This document shows, piece after piece, positions 44,561 through 55,355 of a stretch of DNA of 64,000 bases (positions are counted from its first letter, which is position 1; every line of letters starts with the position of its first letter). The position numbers and the translations under genes were made by a program. The notes beneath the pieces were generated by a model that did no database searches, was not told the DNA's origin, and saw only the letters and a list, made by a program, of their open reading frames with translations. The DNA comes from Dipteris shenzhenensis (taxonomy: Eukaryota > Polypodiophyta > Polypodiopsida > Gleicheniales), in NCBI GenBank assembly GCA_047967505.1, contig CM106539.1; one strand, 5' to 3'.

Positions 44561-45033
44561 ATTTGTTTATGGTGCAGCACATGACCGATTCTGTGACAAG
44601 TGCAAAAGAAAGCAATGATGTGTGGTATGTTGACTCAGGTGCGTCAAACCACATGACAGATCATGCAAAATGGATGCAGGATGCAAGGAAAATGGAGACA
44701 CCAGGATTTGTGGAGACTAGTGATGATACTGCACATCCTATTGTGCAGATTGGTAAAATTCCTTTGTCTATGCAGGATGCAAAAAAGAAATACCTGTCTG
44801 ATGTATTTCATGTCTCGATTATCACCAAGAACCTAGTTTCTGTTGGTCAAATGATTGAGCAGGGCTTGCAGGTCAGACATGCATGCTTTGTTGAGGATAT
44901 GAAAAATAAAGGTCACTTGATAGCAAAAGGGAAGAAGAAGGGCAAGATGTTTACGTTGGATGCAGACATGCCTGAATTGAGTGTAGCAATGTTTGCACAT
45001 GGGACCGGTGTAGTTGTAGATATTGATATCTGA
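44449..45033 (+). pseudogene. Copia E3 zinc knuckle, protease and GAG-pre-integrase part
   Basis: An open frame of 194 codons. It starts in the gag zinc knuckle, then has WYVDSGASNHMT (protease active site intact), VFHVSIITKNLVSVGQM, FVEDMKNKGHLIAKGKKKGK and ends with a TGA in place of the Trp of DIWHKR. Compared with E5 it lacks a short FNPHG segment (RHACFVED). Confidence 0.86.
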
Positions 45034-45965
45034 CATAAACGCATTGGTCATGTTAATGTACAATGACTTAAATTAATGCAGACCCCAAATATTGTTGCAG
45101 GATTGCCTAAGTTCAAGGTTACAAAAATGCATAAGGTATGTGAAGCCTATCAATTTGGAAAATAGGAAAGGAAACCATTTCCTAGACATGTTCAAGAGAG
45201 TAAGAGGCCATTGGAATTAATCCACTCTGATGTGTGGACTATCAAAGCTGCATCTATTGGAGGCTATCATTATTTTGTCACTTTTATTGATGACTACAGC
45301 AGAAAAGTTTGGGTGTATTTAAGGAAAAAGAAAAGTGAAGTGTTTGCGCATTTCAAAGCTTTTAAAGCTATGGTTGAAAAAGAAATAGGCCTATAAATAA
45401 AATGCCTAAGGATAGATGGAGGGGGAGAGTACCTCTCAAATGAGTTTGCAAGGTTCCTGCAAGAGCATGGCATAAAGTAGCAATATTCATGTAGTCATAC
45501 CCCACAGCAAAATGGACTTGCGGAAAGGAAAAACAAGCATATTGGAGAGGTATCTCGTGCCATGCTCAGCAAAAAAGACCTACCAAATTAGTATTTGGCT
45601 GAAGCAGTTGCTACACCAGTCTACATAATGAACAGGACTCCCACTGCAGCAATACATGGCATGATGCCAGAGGAGAGGTATATTGGTAGGAAACCAGATA
45701 TTTCTCATTTGAAAGTTTTTGGTTGCATTGCCTATGTTCATGTGCCAGATGAGTTGAGATCCAAGTTGGATCCAAAAGCTGAGAAGTGCATCTTTATTGG
45801 TTACTCTCTGCAGCAGAAAGGGTATAGATGCTATAACCCTTCTACTCGTAAGTTTATCATGAGGAGAGATGTTGTTTTTAATGAGATGACCAGCTGGTAT
45901 AAACCAGTAAATGTGATTGATGATGTAGATGCACAAAATGGTAATGCTGCACAGAATTCACAGCA
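45034..45965 (+). pseudogene. Copia E3 integrase with stops
   Basis: HKRIGHVNVQ and CEAYQFGK carry the zinc residues. The triad is complete: ELIHSDVWT, CLRIDGGGEY and NGLAERKNKHIGE. Stops lie at about 45064, 45163, 45394, 45477 and 45588. The end ISHLKVFGCIAYVHVPDEL and KCIFIGYSLQQKG is open to a TAA at 45967. Several stops are TAG where sister copies have CAG. Confidence 0.86.
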
Positions 45966-47127
45966 GTAATCACAAAATATTAGTGGACTTGTAGTGTCCT
46001 CTAGAAGTGTTTCACATACTTTGCAAGCAGATTGAGATCAGGAGAATCTCCTCAAAGCAATGCAGATAGTGGTATGCAAGTATCACGAAAGGGAAAAGAG
46101 AAAGTAGATTAGCCCATGGTTGATGTGAATGCAGGTCACTCTTATGTGAATGGTGAATCCAGTGGCTTAGAACAGAGCCTTGATGATGATTTGGGTATTC
46201 CTTCTCTTGTTACACTTGGAGTAAGAAAGACAAGGGATGTTTTGAGAGCACCTGGTATTGAGCCTATTTTGTGCAAGTCTACCAGAGTTAAGCATTCTGG
46301 GGATTAGGCTGAATATGATGGATTTACAGCCATTCACTATGCCTATATGGTCAAAGTGATACACGAACCAGAACCCACTTCTTTTGAGCAAGCCATGGGA
46401 AAAGAAAAATGGGAGAAAGCCATGGATGAAGAAATGGATGCCTTGGAAGTAAATGCTACATGGGAATTGGTGCCTTTGCCTAAAGACAAGAATGCAATTG
46501 GCTGCAAGTGGGTTTATAAGGTGAAGCACAATGCAGATGGTTCTATGAGCAGATAGAAGGCAAGATTAGTTGTCAAGGGGTATGCACAGACATATGGCAT
46601 TGATTATGAAGAAACATTCAGTCTGATTGCAAGGATGGCAACTGTAAGAGTAGTCATTGCTATGGCTGCATCAAAGGGATGGTCTTTACATCAGATGGAT
46701 GTAAAGAATGCCTTCTTGCATGGTGATTTGCAAGAAGAGGTCTATATGGAGCAGCCACCAGGTTATGTGCATGCTTTTCATCCTAAGTTTGTTTGTAGGT
46801 TGAAGAAAGCCTTGTATGGCTTGAAGCAAGCACCCAAAGCATGGTCTGACAAGACAGGACAATATCTTATCACTATTGGCTTTTAAATTTCCAAGGCAAA
46901 TTTCTCACTTTATGTGAAAAACAAAGAAAGGCATTATGGTGCTTGTCATTCATGTTGATGATTTGATCATCACAGGTGATAAGGATGAAGATATCCTTCA
47001 TGTAAAAATGCTATTGAAGCAGAAGTTTGAGATGAAGGATTTGGGAGAGCTGCGTTATTTCTTGGGCATTGAGGTGATTAGATCCACAAGTGGGATATGG
47101 CTCTTGTAGAGGCAGTATAGATTGGAC
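45966..47127 (+). pseudogene. Copia E3 reverse transcriptase, stops and frameshift
   Basis: A Ser-rich linker, then [20 protein letters not shown], a TAG at 46554-46556 (shared with E2 and E5), [20 protein letters not shown] and [16 protein letters not shown] stop at 46884 and a small deletion near 46915 shift the frame. The catalytic box reads HVDD (Tyr to His) near 46954. A TAG at 47107-47109 is shared with E4 and E5. It is interrupted at 47128 by the MITE. Confidence 0.86.
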
Positions 47128-47374
47128 CTCGGGGGGGTCACTCATCATATGTAACCCTATCACGTGAGTTGAACATAAGGATATTTTTTATTCCTAAAAT
47201 TTACAGAAATAAAACTACATAAGGGACTATTTAAAATAGTTTTGGAAAAAATTTATAGATTTGTATAGAAAAGGGGTACATTTTATGAATGAAAAAATTT
47301 ACAGATAAGGGATTTTAAATATAGGCCTTGAACACATGTGATATAGAGGGTTTATACATAGTGACCCCCCCGAG
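47128..47374 (-). mobile_element. MITE M1, copy 2 (247 bp)
   Basis: Inverted repeats CTCGGGGGGGTCACT and AGTGACCCCCCCGAG... match perfectly over the first 14 bases. GATTGGAC at 47120-47127 and 47375-47382 is an 8-bp duplication; other E copies have one uninterrupted ATTGGACATGCTGTCC here. The reverse complement aligns with 19517-19764 over the full length with few differences. There is no coding capacity. Confidence 0.92.
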
Positions 47375-47376
47375 GA

Positions 47377-48147
47377 TTGGACATGCTATCCAAATATGGG
47401 ATGACAGGCTATAAGCCTGTTTCAGTTCCTTTGGAGCAGAATGTGAAGTTGAGCACAGATGCAGGTGAGCTTCTGGAAGACCCTACTATGTACAGACGCA
47501 TAGTAGGAAGTTTGATTTATATGACTATTACCAGGCCAGATTTGAGCTATGCTGCTGGGTTGGTAAGTCAGTTTATGTAGGCTCCAAGGAAATCACATTT
47601 GGATGCGGCTAGACACATACTGAGGTATGTGAAGTTCACATTGCAGTATGGGCTATTTTATGAGACTGGGGTTCAGATACAGTTGCATGGATACACTGAT
47701 GCTGATTGGGCTGGTAGTATTTCTGATAGACGACCTACCAGTGGATATGTGTTTTCTTTTGGGAGTGCTACAGTCACTTGGAGCAGCAAGAAACAGCCTA
47801 CAATTGCCTTGTCGAGCACAGAGGCTGAATATAGCGGTGCAGCAATGGTTGCATAAGCTACTTTATGATATGCATTAGCCTATAGATGGGCCAGTTGTCA
47901 TTTATTGTGACAACATGAGCAGTATACACTTGGCAAATAACCCAGTCTATCATGCTAAAACAAAGCACATTGAGGTGCATTATCACTATGTGCGGGAGAA
48001 GGTTCTAGTAGGTTTTATTGATGTAGTTTATGTCAGCACAGAGGATCAGGTAGCTGACATATTCACGAAGGCATTGGGTGCAGAGAAGCTGTGCAAGTTC
48101 AGAGACTTGCTTGATGTGCAGGAATTGGGATGGAGCTTGAGGGGGAG
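47377..48147 (+). pseudogene. Copia E3 RT end and RNase H
   Basis: LSKYGMTGYKPVSVPLEQN and RRIVGSLIYMTITRPDL, a TAG (47578), then HGYTDADWAGSISDRRPTS, TWSSKKQPTIALSSTEAEYSG, a 20-bp deletion between two TGGTTGCAT-like copies (about 47850), and MSSIHLANNP, HYHYVREKVLVG and ADIFTKALGAEKL. It ends at the polypurine tract. Confidence 0.86.
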
Positions 48148-48505
48148 TGTTGAGATATTGAGCTCCACTCTGATATGCCAGGGTGACCGTTGTGCATTTA
48201 TGTCACCAACTTGTTAGCTGCAGATGCGGTTGGTACACCGCCCATGAATAATAGCTGGATGACAGCTATCCTTATGTACTCTAGTTAGTGGCTCAGTTAG
48301 TATGGCACCTTAGTTAGCTGAGTTTGGTTTGAGACCCACATATAGGGTTGACCTATTCCTTTTGTACTAAGAGAGAGTTCTTTTGGCTTTCACAACTAAG
48401 AACAGGAAAACTATTTTCAGCCTCCACCTTTGTGTGTATTCCCCCTTTTGTGTCTGTGAGAAAGCTGCAAGTGAGACTCCTTACTTCTCTCCCACTCTCT
48501 TCACA
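48148..48505 (+). repeat. Copia E3 3' LTR
   Basis: Starts TGTTGAGATATTGAGC and ends CTCTCTTCACA, followed by GATCC. Confidence 0.93.
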
Positions 48506-49040
48506 GATCCCCCCAAGGCTTATGTAGGCATCTTACCGCACAAGTCAACTTATGAATGCCTCCGTTGTCTCTCATTCATTAAACTTCTCAGGCTGTGAGC
48601 TGATTCTCCAGGTTCTCAATCCTTTTCTAATTCCATGTCTCATACTGACTCTTCAATATGTTCTAGGCTATAGTTTCCTTAGATGTATGCTGAATCAAGG
48701 TCAAAACACTATCAGTAGTACTTGTAACTAGGGCACACAAAGCATCTGCGTTCCTACGTTTCCAAGCTCGTAGAAGGTTAGCATTAGGAGGTATCGTACT
48801 CCCTGGATTTTCTGGGTCGGGGGTTCCTTGTGGTTCTGGGTCAGCAGTCCCTAGTATTGTCTCTAGAAGCTCATATGAATCCCGAATAGCAATAATTTTA
48901 AACTTCCACAAAGTGTAGTTTGTACCATCTAGCTTGCCTTTAGTGAAGGCTGGTGGGCGAATCCTCGATGCCTGGATTGTTGCTGTAGTAGCAATTGCTG
49001 AACTCGAGCTGCTTCCTATTGCTATCACTCCGCATGCTGT
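48506..49040 (-). pseudogene. Copia H gag fused by deletion to integrase start
   Basis: Minus frame 49028-48663 gives the copia gag start: FTKGKLDGTNYTLWKFKI, RDSYELLETILG, WKRRNADALCALVTSTTDSV and IQHTSKETIA, then a stop. Near 48540 the same strand reads VDLCGKMPT, a stop, then ALGGS, the first catalytic Asp region of integrase. About 1 kb that should lie between them is absent. Confidence 0.8.
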
Positions 49041-49086
49041 TGAAGCCCTTGCCTCTCTTTTATTCTTCGATCCTTAGAGATGCCTG

Positions 49087-49100
49087 GGGCTCTGATACCA
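49087..49100 (-). promoter_or_regulatory. Primer-binding site of copia H
   Basis: The complement reads TGGTATCAGAGCCC next to the LTR start, the methionine tRNA site of plant copia elements. Confidence 0.9.
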
Positions 49101-49150
49101 TGTTAAATTACACAGCGCAGTGAAATAGAAACAACAATCAAGGCAGACAC
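49101..49150 (-). repeat. Remnant of copia H 5' LTR
   Basis: Begins TGTTAAATTACAC like the 3' LTR; the likeness fades after about 35-45 bp, where other sequence starts. Confidence 0.6.
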
Positions 49151-49159
49151 TGCTTGGGA

Positions 49160-50642
49160 AAACTGGAACTTGGATGACACATCTTCAACGACAATCTCAA
49201 GCAAATCAGCTCCCTTGCAACATCATGCCATAGCGGGCGATTCACAAAGCAATGTCAATAACTGGATACAAACATTGGCAACCATCGAGAACTGCCATTC
49301 ATTATACCCCATCTTCTCATAGATAGATGCTAAGGTGCTATAGGTAGATCCTCCACTCACACATGAAGAACCAATCGATCTAGAGATGCCATTCTTTATG
49401 GCTGACCTCGAGTGGGATAATGAACCTGAAGAAGGTACCCATACCAATGATGACTTAGATTTTCCTTGGGACCTTGAAACTAAGGCTGAGAATGCTGAAA
49501 TTGAAGATCAAATCTTTAATAATGACTTAGCCATTCTGCATGCCCTAATGGCAATTGAGCTCCCAAAAGTTGAACCTCCAAAGTTGAATAACAGTGGAAG
49601 ATCCCGCAAAAAAGCCAAAGGAGGAAATCGCAGAATAGCGAAGGCCGAACACTTCAATGAATTCAAATGAGTCCAAACAAGGATGAGACAAGGATCGTCG
49701 AATTGTACCTTGCAAATCCAGCTCCCTCAAAATCAGAACCACCACCTCTTGAATGGTCCCCTGAGGGACTGGAAGGAGTATGCATAGCAAATGAACCCTT
49801 ACTTGTGGAAACACCTTGCCAGTGGAAAAGTTACCCCACAGTTCCCAATGTAAGAAGTTTTGAAAATATAAGCCACATGTGCAGATGGAGCTCGATCAAG
49901 AGCCTTCAGAAAAAGAAAGTCAAAAGGATCTTAACAAATTGGTAAATGAAACTATGCCACCCAGTACACATGGCACATGTCAGGCTAGTTCAACACCATC
50001 AGAGGCCGATCTTTGAGAAGTGCCAGAATACTTCAAGAATTACACAAGTGGCAGTGCACCAATAGCAATGCCAAGACCACTAAGAGAATCTAAAGTTCAA
50101 GAAATTGATAGCATTGGAGAAACTCCAATCTATGAGGGACCGGCAAAAACACGCACAATAAACCTCGCCCTTGAAGGGGAGGAAGAAAAACTAGTTTTCA
50201 TTGGGAAACAACTTCGACAAGAAGATGAAACCAAACTCAAAGCACTCCTAATGGAATACCGTGACTGCCTAACATGGTCATACAAAGAGATGAAAGGAAT
50301 TTCACTAGACGTGGTAGTACACACGATAACTATAAGGGAACGTGCTCACCCTAAGGTATGTGGACCTTATCACACAAATCCTAAGTATGGCACCATGGTT
50401 TATGATGATGAGCTAGAAAAACTCCTAAATGCTGGATTCATCTACGAGATAGAGCACATTGATTGGGTTTCACTCATTGTCATTGTACCTAAGCGCAACA
50501 AGAAGCTCTGATTATGCGTAAACTTAAAGAATGTGAATGCTACCACAATTAGGTATCACTATCCCCTACCCTTAACAAAAATAGTGTTGGAAAAGGTGGC
50601 AGGCTCCAAAATATATAGCTTCTTGGATGGCTTCAGTGGCTA
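49160..50642 (+). pseudogene. Element I: Tat-like gypsy gag/pol fragment up to RT start
   Basis: Frames read PFFMADLEWDNEPEEG, then, after changes, LALEGEEEKLVFIGKQLRQE, MEYRDCLTWSYKEMKGI, HPKVCGPYHTNPKYG and IVPKRNKKL. After a TGA come VNLKNVNATTIRYHYPLPL and VLEKVAGSKIYSFLDGFSG, the beginning of a Tat/Athila-type RT. The fragment stops there, before the catalytic box, and copia E4 sequence begins. LTRs are not seen. Confidence 0.72.
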
Positions 50643-50813
50643 ATGAAGGATTTGGGAGAGATGCATTACTTCTTGGGCATTGAGGTGATTAGATCCACAA
50701 GTGGAATATGGCTCTTGCAAAGGCAATATGGATTGGACATGCTGTCCAAATATGGGATGACAGGCTGTAAGCCTATTTTAGTTCCTTTGGAGCAGAATGT
50801 GAAGCTGACCGCA
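50643..50813 (+). pseudogene. Inverted fragment of copia E RT end (E4 plus piece)
   Basis: 171 bp in plus orientation: MKDLGEMHYFLGIEV, STSGIWLLQRQYGLDML and PLEQNVKLTAD, corresponding to the end of E RT. It ends at 50813, where the minus-strand RNase H of E4 begins with no spacer. The same region occurs in minus orientation about 250 bp further on (51060-51240), so the two pieces form an inverted repeat. Confidence 0.85.
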
Positions 50814-51890
50814 GACATATTACCAGCCCAATTAGCATCAGTGTATCCATGCAACTGTATCTGAACCCTAGTCTCATAAAATAGTCCATACTGCAATGTG
50901 GACTTTACATACCTCAGTATGCATCTAGCCGCATCCAAATGCAGTTTCCTTGGAGCCTGCATAAATTGACTTACCAAACCAACAACATAGCTCAAATCTG
51001 GCTTGGTAATAGTCATATAAATTAAACTTCCTACTATGCATCTATACATAGTAGGGTCTTCCAGAATCTCACCTACATTTGTGCTCAACTTCACATTCTA
51101 CTTCAAAGGAACTGAAATAGGCTTACAGCCTGTCATCCCATATTTGGACAGCATGTCCAATCCATACTGCCTCTACAAGAGCCATATCCCACTTGTGGAT
51201 CTAATCACCTCAATGCCCAAGAAGTAACATAGCTCTCCCAAATCCTTCATCTCAAACTTCTGCTTCAATAGCATTTTCACATGAAGGATATCTTCATCAC
51301 TATCATCTGTGATGATCAAATCATCAACATAAATGACAAGCAGCATAATGCCTTTCTTTGTTTTTTTCACATAAAGTGAGAAATCTGCCTTGGAAATCTG
51401 AAAGCCAACTGTGACAAGATACTATCCTATCTTGTCAGACCATGCTCTGGGTGCTTGCTTTAGGCCATACAAGGCTTTCTTCAACCTGCAAACAAACTCA
51501 GGATGAACAGCATGAGCATAACCTGGTGGCTGCTCCATATAGACCTCTTCTTGCAAATCACCATGCAAGAAGGCATTCTTTACATCCATCTGATGTAAAG
51601 ACCATCCCTTTGATGCAGCCATAGCAATGACTGCTCTTACGGTTGCCATCCTTGGAACCGGACTGAATGTTTCTTCATAATCAATGCCATATGTCTGTGC
51701 ATACCGCTTGACAACTAATCTTGCCTTGTATCTGTTCACAGAACCATCTGCATTGTGCTTCACCTTATAAACCCACTTGCAGCCGATTGCATTCTTGTCT
51801 TTAGGCAAAGGCACCAATTCCCATGTAGCATTTGCTTCCAAGGCATCCATTTCTTCATCCATGGCTTTCTCCCATTTTTCTTTTCCCATG
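50814..51890 (-). pseudogene. Copia E4 RT and partial RNase H
   Basis: Frame 51889-51422 gives [37 protein letters not shown] (Tyr codon present at 51728-51730, unlike E2, E3 and E5), [20 protein letters not shown] and [19 protein letters not shown]. After a stop the frame 51370-51173 has the intact box IYVDDLIIT, then a TAG at 51173-51175. Frame 51094 downward holds the RNase H start GYTDANWAG and is cut at 50814. Confidence 0.87.
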
Positions 51891-51892
51891 GC

Positions 51893-52640
51893 TTACTCAA
51901 AAGAACTGGGTTCTGGTTCATGTATCACTTTGACCATATAGGCATCGTGAATGGTTGTAAATCCATCATATTTCAACCTATCCACAGGATACCTTGCTTT
52001 GGTAGACCTGTGCGAAATAGGCTCACTACTAGGTGCTCTCAAAACATCCCTTGTCTTCCTTACTCCAAGCATAACAACAGAAGGAATACCCAACTCATCA
52101 TCAAGGCTTCGTTCTGAGCCACTGCATTCACCATCCACATAAGATTGACCTGCATTCACATCAACCATGGGCTGATCTACTTTCTCCTTTTTGTGATACT
52201 TGCATACCACTATCTGCATTGCTTTAAGGAGATCCTCTTGATCTCAATCTGCCTGTCCATGGCAAAGTATGTGAACCACTGCTAGAGGACACTATAGGTC
52301 CACTAATATTTTGTGATTGTTGCTGTGAATTCTATGCAGCATTACCATTTTCTGCATCTACATCATCAATCACATTTACTGGTTTATACCAACTGCTGAT
52401 CTCATAAAAAACATCTCTACTCACTGTAAACTTATGAGTAGAAGGGTTATAGCATCTATACCCTTTCTCCTATAGAGAATAACCAATAAAGATGCACTTC
52501 TCAGCTTCTGGATCCAACTTGGATCTCAACTCATCTGGCACATGAACATAGGCAATGCAACCAAAAACTTTCAAATGAGAAATATCTGGTTTCCTACCAG
52601 TCTACCTCTCCTCTGGCATCATGCCATGTATTGCTGCAGT
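51893..52640 (-). pseudogene. Copia E4 integrase end and linker
   Basis: TPTAAIHGMM, KPDISHLKVFGCIAYVHVP and the KCIFIGYSL block, a stop (52470), then the Ser/Gln-rich linker and DVNAGQSYVDGECSGSERSL. The catalytic Glu segment (NGLAERKN) is deleted. Confidence 0.82.
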
Positions 52641-53482
52641 GGGAGTCTCCTCCTCCATCTGACCTTAGGCATTTTATTTGCAGGCCTATTTCTCCACACA
52701 TAAGAGTGGACTAATTCCAATGGCCTCTTACTCTCTTGAACATGTCTAGGAAATGGTTTCCTTACCTGTTTTCCAAATTGACGGGCTTCACATACCTTAT
52801 GCATTTCTGCAACCTTGAACTTAGGCAATCCTGCAACAATATTTTGGGCCCGCATTAATTTAAGTCGTTGTACATTAACATGACCAATGCGTTTATGCCA
52901 GATATCAATATTTGCAACTACACTGGTCCCATGTGCAAACATTGCTGCACTCAATTCAGGCATGTCCGCATCCAACGTAAAGATCCTACCCTTCTTCTTC
53001 CCTTTTGCTACCAAGCAACCTTTATTTTTCATATCCTCAACAAAGTATCCATGAGGATTAAATTTGACCTGCAAGCCCTCCTCAACCATTTGACTAACGG
53101 AAACTAGGTTCTTGGTGATGTTCGGGACATGAAATTCATCAGACAGGTATTTCTTTTTTCCATCCAGCATAGACAAAGAAATTTTACCAATCTGCACAAT
53201 AGGATGTGCATTATCATCACCAGTCTCCACAAATCCTGGTCTTTCCATTTTCTTTGCATCCTGCATCCATTCTGCATGACCTGTCATGTGGTTTGATGCA
53301 CCTGAGTCAACATACCACACATCATTGCTTTCTTTTGCACTTGTCACAGAATTGGTCATGTGTTGCACCATAAAAAAATGCTCATTTCTGTCATCACCCT
53401 GTCTACTACAGGATGCATAATTGCCTTGCTGCAATTTTCCAGTCATGATGTCGTTTTGCTTTTTATAGCAGTCTTTAATCAT
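52619..53482 (-). pseudogene. Copia E4 protease, GAG-pre-integrase and damaged integrase start
   Basis: 287 codons open from 53482. WYVDSGASNHMTGH (protease site), FHVPNITKNLVSVSQMV, FNPHGYFVEDMKNKG, DIWHKRIGHVNVQRLKLM and CEARQFGKQVRKPF are followed by LELVHSYVW, in which the first catalytic Asp is Tyr (52700-52702), as in E5. A deletion follows directly. Confidence 0.87.
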
Positions 53483-53850
53483 TTACCACAATAGTAGCAT
53501 TCAACATTGCTGTTTGCATTTTGGCCTCTCTGCCATCCACCGCGACCTCTTTGGCTCCCCTTGCCTCTAAAGTTACCACGTCCACCTCCATAGGATTGGT
53601 TTTCTTGAATTTGCTGCATATTTTGATTTTTGCCATGGCCTCCAAATCGGCCTGCTTTACCTCTGCCTCTACCTCTTCCAACATTTGAGTAGAAGACAAC
53701 TTCTTTTGAAGTTCCTCCTGAAGAAGATGCACCACCATTTCCCTTAAGGAAATTCGTCACTCTAAACTTCCATGCTTGGAAGTTGTTCTTGTTAAGCTTT
53801 TCAGTGACAATCTGTGAAAGAGCATCAGACACCATTATAGAACACTGCAA
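53475..53850 (-). pseudogene. Copia E4 gag, middle deleted
   Basis: KLNKNNFQAWKFRVTNFLKG joins directly to NGGASSSGGTSKEV, so about 480 bp of gag are missing; the join shares GAAA. A Gly/Arg-rich tail (GRGRGRGKAG) and the first half of the zinc knuckle (CYYCGK) follow, then a frame break before the protease frame. Confidence 0.85.
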
Positions 53851-54383
53851 AATATTCTGTCACTGCAAAAATTCTGCCTCACAAGTGCAAATCTGCAAAA
53901 CTGACGAGAGTGGTATTTGACCACAAAGTCACTTCCTAGTGACGATTATGTATCAACAGGAACTAAGAATGATTTTGTCACTCCCAATATCTCTGCGCAC
54001 AGGCATACAATGTAATTTTTGCGATAAATTTTCACCGACCTGCAGAACAATGGTCGCACAGCAAAAACAGCAAAAACAGGGCACTTTCCTGAGTGTCGGT
54101 AGAAAACTTCTGCCACCAAAACGGGCCCCAAAATGGCATCGAATCAAAAAATAATTTCACCAATGGATTTGCCCCCTCACGTAGCATATACTGCCCTCTT
54201 GCCACACCGCCAAGGGCATCCCAATCTGAGACAGTGCACTCTTGCACTTTTTGGTTGTGCTACCTGCAAAGATTTGCTCCAAAACTCAAAAAAGAAGGAA
54301 AGAAACATTGATCCTCTTACTAGGACACCGCGAACTTGGCTTGCTTTCTTGAGCTCCTTAGCACGAATCGAGCTCTGATACCA
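53851..54383 (-). promoter_or_regulatory. E4 leader and primer-binding site
   Basis: Leader shared with E3 and E5. The complement of 54370-54383 reads TGGTATCAGAGCTC, a methionine tRNA primer site. Confidence 0.85.
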
Positions 54384-54748
54384 TGTGAAGAGAGTGGGAG
54401 AGAAGGAAGGAGTCTCACTTGCATCTTTCTCACATACACAATGGGGGAATATACACAAAGGTGGAGGCTGAAAACAGTTTTTCTCTTCTTAGTTGTGAAA
54501 GCCAAAAGAACTCTAAGTACAAAAGAATAGGTGAACCCTATATGTGGGTCTCAAACCAAACTCAACTAACTAAGGTGGCATACCAAATGAGCTTCTAACT
54601 AGAGTACATAAAGATAGTTGTCACCCAACTATTATTCATGGGTGGTGTATCAACCGCTGTATCAACCGCATCTGCAGCTAACAAGTCCGTGACATAAATG
54701 CACAACGATCACCCTGGCATATCACGAGTGGAGATCGATATCTCAACA
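54384..54748 (-). repeat. Copia E4 5' LTR
   Basis: 365 bp from TGTGAAGAGAGTGG to TATCTCAACA. It has a 13-bp internal repeat (ATCAACCGCTGT region near 54648-54670). Confidence 0.92.
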
Positions 54749-55015
54749 GGTTCAAGGGTTAGAAAGAGGTTCCAAGGTTTAGAGAGAGGTTGCAGAGTTT
54801 AGAAGAGGTTCCAAGGTTAGAAGGAGGATCCAAGGTTCAGGGTAGAGTACATGGTGGAGAACTCGTCTCCCTCATAGATCATGGAGGTTAAGGGTTGAGG
54901 AGCTAAGGGTTTAGGGGGAGCATAGGAGTGGGAGAGGAAGAAGGTGTAAGAGCATGGGGGAAAGAAGAGAGAGGAGGGACGAGGAGGAGGAGGAGGAGGA
55001 GGAGCTGTTGAGATA
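54749..55015 (-). repeat. Fragment of G-family LTR between E4 and E5
   Basis: Matches 60450-60760 (20-bp minisatellite, then ATCCAAGGTTCAGGGTAGAG, then AGGAGTGGGAGAGGAAGAAG and a GAG-rich tract). Both neighbouring E LTRs face it with their outer ends, so two E copies sit in the same older LTR. Confidence 0.82.
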
Positions 55016-55355
55016 TTGAGCTCCACTTGTGACATGCCAGGGTGACCGTTGTCCATTTATATCACTGACTTGTTAGCTACAGATGCGGTTGGTACACCGC
55101 CCATGAATAATAGCTAGATGATAGCTATCTTTATGTACTCTAGTTAGTGGCTCATTTAGTATTGCACCTTAGTTAGCTGAGTTTGAGACCCACATATAGG
55201 ATTCACCTATTCTTTTGTACTTAGAGAGTTCTTTTGGCTCTCACAACTAAGAAGAGGAAAACTGTTTTCAGCCTCCACCTTTGTGTGTATTCCCCCATTG
55301 TGTATGTGAGAAAGCTGCAAGTGAGACTCCTTCCTTCTCTCCCACTCTCTTCACA
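55016..55355 (+). repeat. Copia E5 5' LTR
   Basis: 340 bp from TGTTGAGATATTGAGC to CTCTCTTCACA, followed by TGGCATCAGAGC. The five bases before it are GGAGC. Confidence 0.92.

Larger units (their letters stand above)
42751..48505 (+). mobile_element. Copia E3, complete element with target duplication
   Basis: LTRs at 42751-43109 (359 bp) and 48148-48505 (358 bp) bound gag and pol. GATCC stands at 42746-42750 and 48506-48510, a perfect 5-bp duplication. A primer site follows the left LTR and a polypurine tract (GGAGCTTGAGGGGGAG) precedes the right. By eye the LTRs differ at roughly 20 positions, so it is not very recent. MITE M1 copy 2 sits in the RT-RNase H linker. Confidence 0.95.
39697..49150 (-). 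mobile_element. Copia H, split by copia E3
   Basis: Minus-strand copia with its 3' LTR at 39697-40327, pol at 40328-42750, then E3 inserted, then integrase start and gag at 48506-49040, a primer site at 49087-49100 and the start of a 5' LTR at 49101. Removing E3 and one GATCC joins LGG to SSYFLLIVDDYSRK in frame. The stretch from the gag C-terminus through protease to the GAG-pre-integrase is deleted. Confidence 0.85.
50814..54748 (-). mobile_element. Copia E4, rearranged and internally deleted
   Basis: Minus-strand E element with its 5' LTR at 54384-54748. The 3' LTR and the end of RNase H are missing at 50814. Three internal deletions are visible: in gag (about 53738), before the second integrase Asp (about 52698) and before RTPTAAIHG (about 52645). 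Each junction has 2-4 bp of shared sequence, as in illegitimate recombination. Confidence 0.86.
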
